Below are positions 1-8,277 of a DNA stretch of 41,106 bases, in pieces. The position numbers were made by a program, and so were the translations under genes. The notes beneath the pieces are model-generated. The model saw only the letters and a list, made by a program, of their open reading frames with translations, did no database searches and was not told where the DNA came from. Each line of letters starts with the position of its first letter. Positions within the stretch are counted from its first letter, which is position 1. The stretch comes from Alphaproteobacteria bacterium (GTDB taxonomy: Bacteria > Pseudomonadota > Alphaproteobacteria > Rhizobiales > Aestuariivirgaceae), in assembly GCA_024642465.1 (NCBI GenBank), contig JAHEBA010000023.1, positions 630 through 41,735 of the forward strand, written 5' to 3'.

Positions 1-135
1 TGTGGTTACAAACTCGCCAATGACGGTCAAGATACCCGAGCAATCCAGCTCTACATGGGACATCGAAATATTCAGAACACGGTTGGATACACGCAGTTGT
101 CGACGAAAAGGTTCAACGACTTTTGGACAGATTAG
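1..135 (+). CDS. Tyrosine recombinase/integrase, C-terminal fragment (cut by window edge)
   Basis: Frame 1 is open from the first base to a TAG at 133-135 and encodes 44 residues. They include MGHRNIQNTVGYTQLS, which matches the last catalytic part of phage-type tyrosine recombinases: the GH dipeptide of the conserved box followed about ten residues later by the nucleophilic tyrosine (VGYTQ), with the usual short tail after it (RFNDFWTD). Enzymes of this family cut and rejoin DNA through a covalent phosphotyrosine link. The N-terminal part lies outside the window, so I cannot tell whether the gene is complete. The tail style resembles small stand-alone recombinases of the FimB/transposon-associated kind, but this is an impression only. 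Confidence 0.75.
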   Translation, partial: CGYKLANDGQDTRAIQLYMGHRNIQNTVGYTQLSTKRFNDFWTD

Positions 136-191
136 ACGATTGTCGCCTCGCAGCGCAGGCTAACGAAACCTCCTCCAACTTAATTGCAAAG

Positions 192-743
192 TCATCGTCT
201 GCGCACGAGGCAGTCTCGCTCTCCGGCTGCGGTCAGCTTGTTGCATAGTTCGGTTGCAGCCTGCTTCGACTGGAACGGCCCCATGCCGAGCCGGTAAAAT
301 GTTCCGCTAGCACCAAGGATGGTCTTTTGCACAGCCGGCGGCACGCTACTGAGCAGATTGCTATGACGGGAAGCCACCAATCTGCTTTGCATGTCCAGAT
401 CAAGTGTCCAGGCTTCCGTCTGCACTGACACGTATCGTTCAAAATTGAGCAGTGCATCTTCCAGCGTGGCGGAAGACAGGCCGACATAGGCCAGCGCGCC
501 ATAGTCCCGCGGATCAACTCGGCGAGCCAGGTTCAAGCCATAGTATGGATCGGCCATCTCCCGTGCTGCTGCTTCCAGGAGCAGGGCATGGCTGTCATAG
601 GGTATCCAGCCCATGTCCCGGTTGAGCTGGTACATCTGCAAACCAGCTTCCGTCACCAACGGGTCTGAAGCGATACCCGCTTCCTTCAGTTCCGTCAGCA
701 CCTGTTTTGCGACCGTGTTCCGGACATTGGGCGTGTCAGCCAT
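192..743 (-). pseudogene. Chimeric ORF: AraC-family N-terminal domain joined to the end of a SPOR domain
   Basis: The ORF has 183 codons, starts at an ATG and is preceded by a GGGAGAG ribosome-binding site seven bases away. Residues 1 to about 118 resemble the N-terminal ligand-binding domain of AraC regulators (PF12625-like): a GLNLARRVDPRDYG stretch followed by GLSSATLEDALLNFERY. The family's C-terminal helix-turn-helix (normal total length about 330 residues) is absent. Residues 148-183 (TFYRLGMGPFQSKQAATELC, then a KLTAAG.RDCLV end) instead look like the last part of a SPOR peptidoglycan-binding domain. I infer an in-frame join of two unrelated genes by deletion or recombination, next to the recombinase remnant at 1-135. 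It could still be translated, but neither half looks functional. It might instead be a genuine short protein of unknown type. Confidence 0.55.
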
Positions 744-782
744 TCAATAACTCTCCCGCATCACCCCAGAACGCATTCTCGC

Positions 783-811
783 TTAACCCGTTCTTAACCA
801 AAACGGTTAAC
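783..811. promoter_or_regulatory. CtrA-like box with extra half site, upstream of the podJ-like gene
   Basis: TTAA at 783-786, seven bases, then TTAAC at 794-798 is an exact match to the CtrA consensus TTAA-N7-TTAAC. A third TTAAC at 807-811 makes TTAACC-AAAAC-GGTTAA (794-810), a perfect inverted repeat. It lies about 105-120 bases before the chosen podJ start and about 40-70 bases from the divergent start at 743. TTAA is rare in this GC-rich sequence, so three copies within 28 bases are unlikely by chance. Which of the two genes it controls, and the sign of control, cannot be read from sequence. Confidence 0.6.
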
Positions 812-828
812 TTTTGGCATCGAGATAA

Positions 829-848
829 GGGGATGGATTCGCATCCCC
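829..848. repeat. Inverted repeat with a GANTC site in the loop
   Basis: GGGGATG (829-835) and CATCCCC (842-848) are perfect 7-base arms around GATTCG. The spacer begins with GATTC (836-840), a GANTC site, which is the target of the cell-cycle DNA methyltransferase CcrM in alphaproteobacteria. It lies between the CtrA-like box and the podJ start and may be an operator or a hairpin in the 5' leader. Confidence 0.4.
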
Positions 849-901
849 GGGTGGCTTCGGCGCAAGCCGGCGTTTGGACGGAACGGGAAGAGATAATCAT
901 C

Positions 902-3900
902 ATGAAGCCAGGCATTCCTTGGAGCGTTAAAGGCATCGACGGCCGGGCACGCGAGGTGGCGAAGGATGCGGCCCGCGCCGAAGGCCTCACGCTTGGCGAG
1001 TGGCTGAACCAGAAGATCCTGGAAAGTGCCCAGAAAGATGCCGAACTGACAGCCCGCGCTACCCGCAAGAAATCAGTCTCGTCCGTATCCCGGCGCACGG
1101 CGCGCGAGCCCCGCCGCGAGCCCGCTGCGGCTTCTGCCCCTGCATCGAAGGACGGTGGCGACAACGCCGTCACGCGCAAGCTGGACGAGCTGTTCGAGCC
1201 CATTGCCAGCCTGCAGGTTCCCGCGCAAGCAGCACCGGCCCCGGCCCCGGCCCCGTCCCGTCCGGACCCGCTGGAAGGCGGCGCCAGCATCCATGCCATG
1301 CAGCACCTGCTCGACCGGATCGAGTCGGGTGAGCAGCGCACCCATGCCTCTCTCGACCTGCTGGGCGACCGCGTCGAACGGCTCGGCAGCCGGGTGGAAG
1401 AGATCGCGGAGCGCCCTGTCGACATCAAGGCAAGGGACATTCCGGGCTTCTCGGCGCTTGAAGGCGCGGTGCGCAACATCGTCGACCACATCGCCAAGTC
1501 GGAAACCCAGTCCCGCGACACCATTTCGAGCCTGCAGGGCCGGCTGTCCGAGCTGAACGGCAAGATCGAGAATCCGGCAAAGCCGGCAGGCGTTTCCTCG
1601 GAGGTGATTGCTGGCCTCGAGCGGCGCATGGCTGAACTGGCAGCGCAGGTCGAAGGCGTTGCGGGAAGTGTTGGCGACGACAAGCTCAAGCAGGTGTTCG
1701 AAGCCCGCATCCGCGAGCTGGCGGAGCGCATCGATACCGTTCGTCATTCTGCCGAGGCGATGGGCCAGAAGGCTGAAGCCACGGCAAGCGAGGCGGCCCG
1801 CAAGCAGGCAGAAGCCATTGAGCAGCGCCTGGCGGCCCTCGTGGCCGAAGCGGAAGAAAAGCTGTCCGGTTCAGGCGATGGCGATTCGCGGCTTGCCGAA
1901 ATTCATGCCGAGATCGGCAAGCTCAACAACCGGTTCGAGCAGATCCGTCAGGAGGCGGCATCCGAAAACGAGGTGCAGGCCCTGCGCTCTGCCCTGGAAA
2001 AGCTGTCGAGCCGCGTGGAAGAAACGCCTGGTCTCGAGCCGATCGCCCAGATCGAGCAGCGGATTGCCGAACTGAGCGAGCAGCTTGAAGCGGTATCGTA
2101 TCCGGCCGCTGAACTTCAGCCGCAGATCGGACAGCTCGAGCAGCGCATCCAGGCGCTGGACAGCCAGATTGCAACGTCGGCCGGCGTGGCACAGCCCGAT
2201 CCGGTCCTGGCTGAACAGATTGCCCAGATCGAGCATCGCCTGGCTGCCACCGAGCAGCAGCTTGGCAGTCTCGGCACCATCGAGAACTCCATCCAGCAGC
2301 TGTTCGCCAGCCTCGAACAGAGCCGCGCAGAAACCCGAGAACTGATCTCGGGCATGGGTACCGGCGCTCCCGAGGCGGGCGATGAGGGTTCGCCGTCCGA
2401 ACTGAAGGCGCTGCAGGATGGTCTGGCCGCCGTAAGGGCCAATGCCGAGGCAGCCGACCAGCGCACCCAGGAAACCCTCGAGGCCGTACACGAAACCCTT
2501 GCCCAGATCATCGACAAGCTGGGTGAACTGGATCGTGGCGGCAACGCCTCCGGGATGGAAGCCGCTTCCGGCATAGATGACATCACCGCAAGCGCAGCCG
2601 CGGCCGCTGCTGCAATGGCGGCCGCTGGCGCCCCTGAGGCCGGCAGCGCCCGGGCTGGTCAGCCGGTCCCTCCTGCCGCCGAGGCAGAAGGCCATCAGCC
2701 GGCTGCGTTCTCGCCGTTTGAAGATCCCTCCTCGATTGATGCCGCTGCTGCTGCCGCACCAGCTCCGGTGGCGCCGGCGGCGCCTGCCCCGGAACAGGCT
2801 GGAGCCGGCGGCAATGACTGGCTGTCGGTGGTGCGTGCGCACATGACCCAGCAACATGGCGGTGTCAGTGCACAGGCCATGCCCGCAGCCGCAGCTGCAG
2901 GTGCGGGCCACGTCGACTTCATCGCCGCTGCCCGCCGTGCCGCCGCTGCAGCCACGCCGAATGGCCCAGCCGGTGCAACACTGACCGCCGGGGCAGGCCT
3001 TGGCGACGTGCCGATGGGCAATGCCGACGACGTACAGCAGAGCCGCCTGGCGTCGCTGCTGTCACGCAAGGGGCAGAAGCAGTCCGGCAATGCCGCGGCT
3101 GGCAAGGCCGAGGGCAAGGCGTCGAGCCGCAAGCGCCTGGTGCTTGCCGCACTGGTGCTGCTGACCGCCGTATCCGCCTATGCCGTCAACTCGGGCATGC
3201 TGCTGAAGAAGCCGACCAAGCAAAGCAGCCTGTCCGGGCCGGTACTGAACCAGCAAATCCAGCCGGTCAGGCAGGCCGCCGTCGAACCGGCCAGCACCGT
3301 TGCCAACAAGATTGACCTGCCAGCCAACGCGTCCCCGGTGGAACTGCCGCAGCCCGCACCGGTTGCCGCCGCTGCGGGCATGGATGCAGCTTCGCCGGCT
3401 GACCCGATGACCACCGCCTCCATTGTGCCGGCACAGTCCGACCCGATGCTGTCGCAGTCGCCGTCGGCGCTCGGCCAGCCGCTGACCGCAGGCGTTGCCG
3501 CACCGGTTCAATCAGCTGAGCTGCCGGAGCAGATCGGCACTGCCGAACTGCGTCAGGCCGCCCTCCGCGGAGATGTCAGGGCGCAGTTCATAGTTGCCAG
3601 CCGCTACCTGGAGGGCCGCGTAATCGGGCGCGATCACGAAGCCGCCGCCTACTGGTACGCCAAGGCTGCAAACGGCGGTCTGTCGGCGGCACAGTATCGC
3701 ATCGGCACCCTGTACGAGCGTGGCAGCGGTGTGCAGCAGGACAAGCTGGAGGCGATCAGCTGGTACGCCAAGGCGGCCGAGCAGGGCAACGTCAAGGCCA
3801 TGCACAACCTCGCCGTGCTGTCGGCTGACTCGACCGTCGGCAAGCCGGACATGGTCCGCGCGGCCAAGTGGTTTGGCGCCGCTGCCGCCCATGGCCTGCC

Positions 3901-4426
3901 GGACAGCCAGTACAATTTTGCGGTTCTGAACGAGCGCGGACTGGGCGTACAGAAGAACGCCAACGAGGCCTACAAATGGTACCTGCTGGCCGCCCGCCAG
4001 GGCGATCGCGATGCCATCAAGAAGGCCGATGCCCTCAAGGGCCAGCTTGACGGCGGCACCGTGGCGAGCATCGCGCAGCTGGTTGAGACGTGGAAGCCCG
4101 AGCCCGCCAGCCGCGAGGCCAACTTGGTTTCAGTGAGCGAGCCTTCCTGGGGTGTCCAGCAGCCCTCGCGCGAAGCGTCCGCAGGCCGCGCGCCGGCTCC
4201 CGTTCCGATGAACGCCCAGCCGGTCCAGACGCTCACCGCGAAGGACCAGGTGAAGCTCGCCCAGAAGCTTCTCGCGCAGAAGGGCTTCGACGCCGGTTCT
4301 GCCGACGGCGAAATGGGAACGCGCACCGCGAACGCCATCCGGCTTTACCAGTTGCGCAATGGCCTGCCGGTAAACGGCTCGGTGTCGAAACAGCTCCTCG
4401 ACCACCTGCAACAAGGCACGATCTGA
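902..4426 (+). CDS. podJ: PodJ-like polar localization factor (coiled coil, membrane segment, Sel1 repeats, peptidoglycan-binding domain)
   Basis: The 1174-residue product starts at the ATG at 902, preceded by GGGAAGAG; the frame is open further upstream, but MKPGIPWSVKGID is the N-terminus expected of this family. Order of parts: a conserved N-terminal basic segment (residues 1-45), predicted coiled coils (about 180-560), an Ala/Pro-rich linker (about 560-740), one membrane segment near 745-763 (basic RKR before it), Sel1-type repeats (about 880-1040; repeated YWYAKAA/WYAKAAEQGN units) and a peptidoglycan-binding domain at the end (about 1112-1172). This matches PodJ, a cytoplasmic coiled-coil scaffold with a periplasmic C-terminus that marks one cell pole in Caulobacter and rhizobia. 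Sequence outside the ends is low complexity, so orthology rests on architecture and the N-terminal motif. Confidence 0.82.
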   Translation: MKPGIPWSVKGIDGRAREVAKDAARAEGLTLGEWLNQKILESAQKDAELTARATRKKSVSSVSRRTAREPRREPAAASAPASKDGGDNAVTRKLDELFEPIASLQVPAQAAPAPAPAPSRPDPLEGGASIHAMQHLLDRIESGEQRTHASLDLLGDRVERLGSRVEEIAERPVDIKARDIPGFSALEGAVRNIVDHIAKSETQSRDTISSLQGRLSELNGKIENPAKPAGVSSEVIAGLERRMAELAAQVEGVAGSVGDDKLKQVFEARIRELAERIDTVRHSAEAMGQKAEATASEAARKQAEAIEQRLAALVAEAEEKLSGSGDGDSRLAEIHAEIGKLNNRFEQIRQEAASENEVQALRSALEKLSSRVEETPGLEPIAQIEQRIAELSEQLEAVSYPAAELQPQIGQLEQRIQALDSQIATSAGVAQPDPVLAEQIAQIEHRLAATEQQLGSLGTIENSIQQLFASLEQSRAETRELISGMGTGAPEAGDEGSPSELKALQDGLAAVRANAEAADQRTQETLEAVHETLAQIIDKLGELDRGGNASGMEAASGIDDITASAAAAAAAMAAAGAPEAGSARAGQPVPPAAEAEGHQPAAFSPFEDPSSIDAAAAAAPAPVAPAAPAPEQAGAGGNDWLSVVRAHMTQQHGGVSAQAMPAAAAAGAGHVDFIAAARRAAAAATPNGPAGATLTAGAGLGDVPMGNADDVQQSRLASLLSRKGQKQSGNAAAGKAEGKASSRKRLVLAALVLLTAVSAYAVNSGMLLKKPTKQSSLSGPVLNQQIQPVRQAAVEPASTVANKIDLPANASPVELPQPAPVAAAAGMDAASPADPMTTASIVPAQSDPMLSQSPSALGQPLTAGVAAPVQSAELPEQIGTAELRQAALRGDVRAQFIVASRYLEGRVIGRDHEAAAYWYAKAANGGLSAAQYRIGTLYERGSGVQQDKLEAISWYAKAAEQGNVKAMHNLAVLSADSTVGKPDMVRAAKWFGAAAAHGLPDSQYNFAVLNERGLGVQKNANEAYKWYLLAARQGDRDAIKKADALKGQLDGGTVASIAQLVETWKPEPASREANLVSVSEPSWGVQQPSREASAGRAPAPVPMNAQPVQTLTAKDQVKLAQKLLAQKGFDAGSADGEMGTRTANAIRLYQLRNGLPVNGSVSKQLLDHLQQGTI

Positions 4427-4525
4427 CGCGTTGAAGGGACCAGCGCCGGCGGCGCGCCTGGCCTGTGCATCGGCACTGGCTGTGCTAGACTGCCGGTCAC
4501 CCTGCTGCGTAACGGAAGATCGCGC

Positions 4526-4987
4526 ATGCGTATGACCGAAGCCATTGGCAAGATCCCGGTCCCGGCCCTGTGGCTGGGGCTTGCCGGCCTTGTTCCGTTC
4601 TGGCTGCCGCTGGTGCCGATGTATGGCGCACCGCTGATGGCGCCGGACAGGGCCTTGCTGCTGCAGATGGTCTACGCCGCGGTGATACTTTCATTTCTTG
4701 GCGGCATCAGGTGGGGAGCGGCGCTGAAGCTTCCGCGCGGACCGCTGCAATCGACCCTGCTGGCATTGTCGGTGTTGCCGTCGCTGGCCGGGTTTGCCGC
4801 GCTCATCCTGCCCTCGGTCGCCGGCCTGGTCCTTTTGCTGATCGGGTTTCTCGTACAGGGCTCATGGGACGTTCAGTCGGCCCAGCGCGGCGAGCTGCCG
4901 GCCTGGTTCGCCACGCTTCGCGCCCTGCTCACCGCAGGTGCCGTGATCGCCATCGTTGCCGCCCTGGCCGCCCGCCTGATGGCCTGA
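4526..4987 (+). CDS. DUF3429 family membrane protein
   Basis: The predicted protein has 153 residues and about five hydrophobic segments, with the motif SFLGGIRWG (near residues 56-64) that is typical of DUF3429 proteins. These are small inner-membrane proteins of unknown function, common in proteobacteria. The ATG at 4526 follows GGAAGA by about six bases; an in-frame ATG two codons later is an alternative start. It lies 99 bases after the podJ-like gene on the same strand and ends 20 bases before the convergent pdeM gene. I see no clear terminator in either gap. Confidence 0.8.
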   Translation: MRMTEAIGKIPVPALWLGLAGLVPFWLPLVPMYGAPLMAPDRALLLQMVYAAVILSFLGGIRWGAALKLPRGPLQSTLLALSVLPSLAGFAALILPSVAGLVLLLIGFLVQGSWDVQSAQRGELPAWFATLRALLTAGAVIAIVAALAARLMA

Positions 4988-5007
4988 GGAAGCGTGTCCA
5001 GGCGGGC

Positions 5008-5670
5008 CTACAACACCGCCCGGCCAGGCAGCACGTGCAGGCTCGAACGGCCCACCATCACCACCCTGAAGGCATCGCCCGGCAACAGCGGCCGGAACGC
5101 CTCGTGACGCACGTCGAGCCCGCCTGTATAGGCGCCGAAGGCAGGCAGGATCAGCCGGTTCGGCGACAGCACGAAGCACTTTGCCCTGACCTTGCGCCCG
5201 CGCCGCACGATGGCCGCCGCCGGATGCAGGTGACCGGCGATCTCCGCCGCCGCCTTGACCGTCGGCTCGTGCCGGAGCGTCAGCGGCCCGAGCGCCAGCT
5301 CGCGGGCATGAAGACCCGGCAGGTCGTGCGGCAGGTCGGGGTCATGGTTGCCGGAAATCCAGGTCAGTTCGGTCCGCGCGCCAATGGCATCCAGCATGGC
5401 CCGGTCGCTTGCGTCCATCCGTTCAGGCCCGCCGCCGTCGTGGAAGCTGTCTCCCAGCAGGATCACCCGGTCGGGCTTCCACCGTGTAATCGCCGCATCG
5501 AGCGCGGCAAGGCCTGCGCGGGTATCGTACGGCGGCAGCTGAACGCCGCGATGCGCGCGCGCCGAGCCCTTTTCCAGGTGCAGGTCCGCCACCAGCAATG
5601 CGCCATAGGCCGGCAACCAGGCCGCGCCCGACAGGCAGGGGTGAAGCTCGATGCCGCAAAGCTGCATCAT
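5008..5670 (-). CDS. pdeM: Ligase-associated DNA damage response endonuclease PdeM
   Basis: This 220-residue metallophosphoesterase carries the full set of calcineurin-type motifs: D29-L-H31, GDSFHD (73-78), GNHD (107-110) and GHLHP (146-150), which bind the two metal ions. The start is placed at the ATG at 5670 because this sits 7 bases after the helicase stop and gives the normal family length; the upstream 39 codons overlap the helicase gene and have odd composition. A second ATG follows immediately at 5667. In the family, this enzyme works with an Lhr-like helicase, a beta-lactamase-fold exonuclease and an ATP-dependent ligase, all of which are found in this window. The helicase and pdeM genes are almost certainly co-transcribed. 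Confidence 0.88.
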   Translation of the reverse strand: MMQLCGIELHPCLSGAAWLPAYGALLVADLHLEKGSARAHRGVQLPPYDTRAGLAALDAAITRWKPDRVILLGDSFHDGGGPERMDASDRAMLDAIGARTELTWISGNHDPDLPHDLPGLHARELALGPLTLRHEPTVKAAAEIAGHLHPAAAIVRRGRKVRAKCFVLSPNRLILPAFGAYTGGLDVRHEAFRPLLPGDAFRVVMVGRSSLHVLPGRAVL

Positions 5671-5677
5671 CGCCGCC

Positions 5678-8215
5678 TCAGACGAGCCGCATGGCTTCGC
5701 CGATGAGCTCGGATTCGAGGTCGCGGGCGGCTTCTGCAAGGAGAGCGTCATTCGCCTCGCCATAAACCGGTTCGCGCCCGATCTCAAGCATCACCGGCAC
5801 CGCCAGCGGCGATACGGCATCGAGCGGCTTGTGGATGATGTGCCCGCGGATGCGCGCCAGCATCTGCGCAAGCCGTCTTGCATCGATCAGCCCGGACGCC
5901 GCATCGTCCCATGCGGCCTTCAACAGCCAATGGTCCCGCTGGTGCGAGCGCAGCACGTCATAGATCAGGTCCGCCGACACGGTCATCTGCCGGCCGGATT
6001 TTTCCTGGCCCGGCCAGCGCCTTTCGATCAGCCCGGCAATGATGGCGCAGGTGCGGAACGTGCGCTTCATCAGCATCGATTCAGCGAGCCATGCATCAAG
6101 GTCGTCGCCCAGCATGTCTTCGTCGAACAGTTGCGCCAGTGACAGGTGGCCGGTCTCGATCGCCAGAGACAGGTCGCGCACGCACCACACCGACAATGCA
6201 TAGTCGTTGCATACGAAGCCGAGCGGCTTCATGCCGGCCCGCTCCAGCCGCCGGGTCAGCAGCATGCCCAGCGTCTGGTGGGCGAGGCGTCCGTCGAACG
6301 GGTAGCAGACGAGGTAATGCTTGCTGGCCCTTGGGAACGTCTCCACCAGCATCTCGTCCGGGCGCGGCAGCGCGGACTTCCACCGCTGCACGTTGAGCCA
6401 GTCGCGCACCTGCGCCGGCAGGCTGCCCCAGCTGGCAGGTTCGGCCAGCATTTGCCGCACCCGCGAGGCAAGGTAGGTCGACAGCGGAAACTTGCCGCCC
6501 TGATAGGACGGAATCATCGGCTCCGTGGCCGACGACCGCGAAACGTAGGCATTCAGTTCTTCCACCGCTTCCAGCCGCAGGACCTGGCCTGCGAACAGGA
6601 ACGTGTCGCCCGCCGACAACTGCTCGATGAACCACTCCTCTACCTCCCCCAGCACCTTGCCGCCCCAGTTCTGCAACGGCCTGCCGGCGGACGACTTGCG
6701 CTGCGAGGCCAGCCTGACCTTGATCATCTCGGCCTCGACGATGGTGCCTGCGTTCATCCGCCAGGCTTGCGCCAGCCTGGGGTGCGCCAGCCGCAGCCGC
6801 CCGTCCGGCATCGACTTGAGCTTGGCATAGCGCTCATAGGCCTTGAGCGCATAGCCGCCGGTGGACACGAAATCGACCGCCTGGTCGAAGTCTTCGCGGG
6901 TCAGGTTGCGATAGGGCCAGGCAGCGGTGATCTCCGCATGGAGCTCGTCCGGGTGGAACGGGCCTGCCACCGCACAGCCGAGAATATGCTGGGCCAGCAC
7001 GTCGCGCTTCAGCTCCACCGGGCCTTCCGCATCCTGCGCGCCGTCCTGTGCCGCAGCTCTCGCCGCTTCGCATTCCAGCACCTCGAACCGGTTCGCCGGC
7101 ACCAGCAGCGCCCGCGATGGCTCGTCGTAGCGGTGGTTGGCGCGGCCGATCCTTTGCAGGATGCGGCTTGAGCCCTTGGGTGCCCCCACATTGATGACGA
7201 GGTCGACATCGCCCCAGTCGATGCCCAGGTCCAGCGTCGAGGTACACACCACGGCGCGCAGGCTGCCTGCCGCCATTGCAGCCTCCACCTTGCGCCGCTG
7301 CGACACGTCCAGCGAGCCGTGATGCAGCGCGATCGGCAGCGCGTCCTCGTTGATGGTCCACAGCTCGTGAAACAGCCGCTCGGCCTGCGAGCGCGTGTTG
7401 GTGAAGATCAGCGCCATGTGCGCCGCCTTGATGGCTTCGTACAGCGCCGGCAGCGCATAGACCGCCGAATGCCCCGACCATGGCATCCGCTCTTCGGCAG
7501 GTGAGAGGATGGCGATGTCGGGGTCCGCCCCGCCACGTGCCTCCACGAAGCTTGCCATGTCTTCCACGTCCGCCTCGCGCTGCGGCATCAGCCAGGCGCG
7601 AAGGCTGTCCGGTCGGGCAACGGTGGCGGACAGCCCAACCCGCTTCAGCCCTGGCGCCAGCTTCTCCAGCCGCGCAATCGCCAGCGCCAGCAGGCAGCCG
7701 CGCTTGGTCGGCGCCAGCGCATGCAGCTCGTCGAGGATGATGGTCTTGAGGTTGGCGAAGTAGTGCTTCGCACCCTCCTGCGCCATCAGCAGGCTCACCT
7801 GCTCCGGCGTGGTGATCAGGATGTCCGGCGGGTTGGTCTTCTGCCGCTGCCGCTTGTGGGCGGGCGTGTCGCCGGTTCGCGACTCGATGCGGATCGGCAG
7901 GCCCATCTCGGCAACCGGCGCTTCCAGGTTGCGGGCAATGTCCACCGCCAGCGCCCTGAGCGGGGAAACGTAAAGCGTGTGCAGCCCCTTGCCGGCCGCT
8001 CCTTGCGACAGCTCCACCAGCGAAGGCAGGAAACCGGCCAGCGTCTTGCCGCCGCCGGTGGGCGCGATCAGCAGGGCGGACTTGCCGGCGGACACTTGCG
8101 CATGCATGGCAAGCTGGTGCGGGCGAGGCTGCCAGCCGCGCGAGGCAAACCAGCCGGCAAACGGCTCCGGCAGCCGCACCGTGGAGTCTAGTTCCTGTCT
8201 GACCCGGTCATCCAT
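5678..8215 (-). CDS. Ligase-associated DEXH-box DNA helicase (Lhr-Core type)
   Basis: The predicted protein has 845 residues from the ATG at 8215. A TTG at 8257 would add 14 residues, but these look non-conserved and overlap the region upstream of the MATE gene. Superfamily 2 motifs are plain: APTGGGKT (51-58, ATP binding), DELH (162-165), SAT (196-198), TSTLDLGIDWG and QRIGRANHR in the second RecA domain. A long C-terminal part follows, as in Lhr-Core proteins. The helicase moves along single-stranded DNA using ATP and unwinds duplexes or RNA-DNA hybrids. It is followed directly by pdeM, and the exonuclease and ligase genes lie 1.4 kb away on the other strand. Confidence 0.9.
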   Translation of the reverse strand: MDDRVRQELDSTVRLPEPFAGWFASRGWQPRPHQLAMHAQVSAGKSALLIAPTGGGKTLAGFLPSLVELSQGAAGKGLHTLYVSPLRALAVDIARNLEAPVAEMGLPIRIESRTGDTPAHKRQRQKTNPPDILITTPEQVSLLMAQEGAKHYFANLKTIILDELHALAPTKRGCLLALAIARLEKLAPGLKRVGLSATVARPDSLRAWLMPQREADVEDMASFVEARGGADPDIAILSPAEERMPWSGHSAVYALPALYEAIKAAHMALIFTNTRSQAERLFHELWTINEDALPIALHHGSLDVSQRRKVEAAMAAGSLRAVVCTSTLDLGIDWGDVDLVINVGAPKGSSRILQRIGRANHRYDEPSRALLVPANRFEVLECEAARAAAQDGAQDAEGPVELKRDVLAQHILGCAVAGPFHPDELHAEITAAWPYRNLTREDFDQAVDFVSTGGYALKAYERYAKLKSMPDGRLRLAHPRLAQAWRMNAGTIVEAEMIKVRLASQRKSSAGRPLQNWGGKVLGEVEEWFIEQLSAGDTFLFAGQVLRLEAVEELNAYVSRSSATEPMIPSYQGGKFPLSTYLASRVRQMLAEPASWGSLPAQVRDWLNVQRWKSALPRPDEMLVETFPRASKHYLVCYPFDGRLAHQTLGMLLTRRLERAGMKPLGFVCNDYALSVWCVRDLSLAIETGHLSLAQLFDEDMLGDDLDAWLAESMLMKRTFRTCAIIAGLIERRWPGQEKSGRQMTVSADLIYDVLRSHQRDHWLLKAAWDDAASGLIDARRLAQMLARIRGHIIHKPLDAVSPLAVPVMLEIGREPVYGEANDALLAEAARDLESELIGEAMRLV

Positions 8216-8277
8216 GCCGCTTGAGTATACGCCCTGAGCGCGCCTGTCAGTTGACAATCATCGGTGCCGGGAGGCCA

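Noticed and set aside
1871..2911. Open frame of 346 codons opposite the podJ-like gene
   Set aside because: Shadow of the coiled-coil and Ala-rich coding region; no recognisable domain.
2580..2960. Ala/Pro-rich repeats in the podJ-like gene as tandem DNA repeats
   Set aside because: The codons vary and there is no repeating unit at DNA level; it is a low-complexity linker.
8216..8257. TTG start adding 14 residues to the helicase
   Set aside because: The added residues have no family similarity and the ATG at 8215 gives a normal N-terminus.
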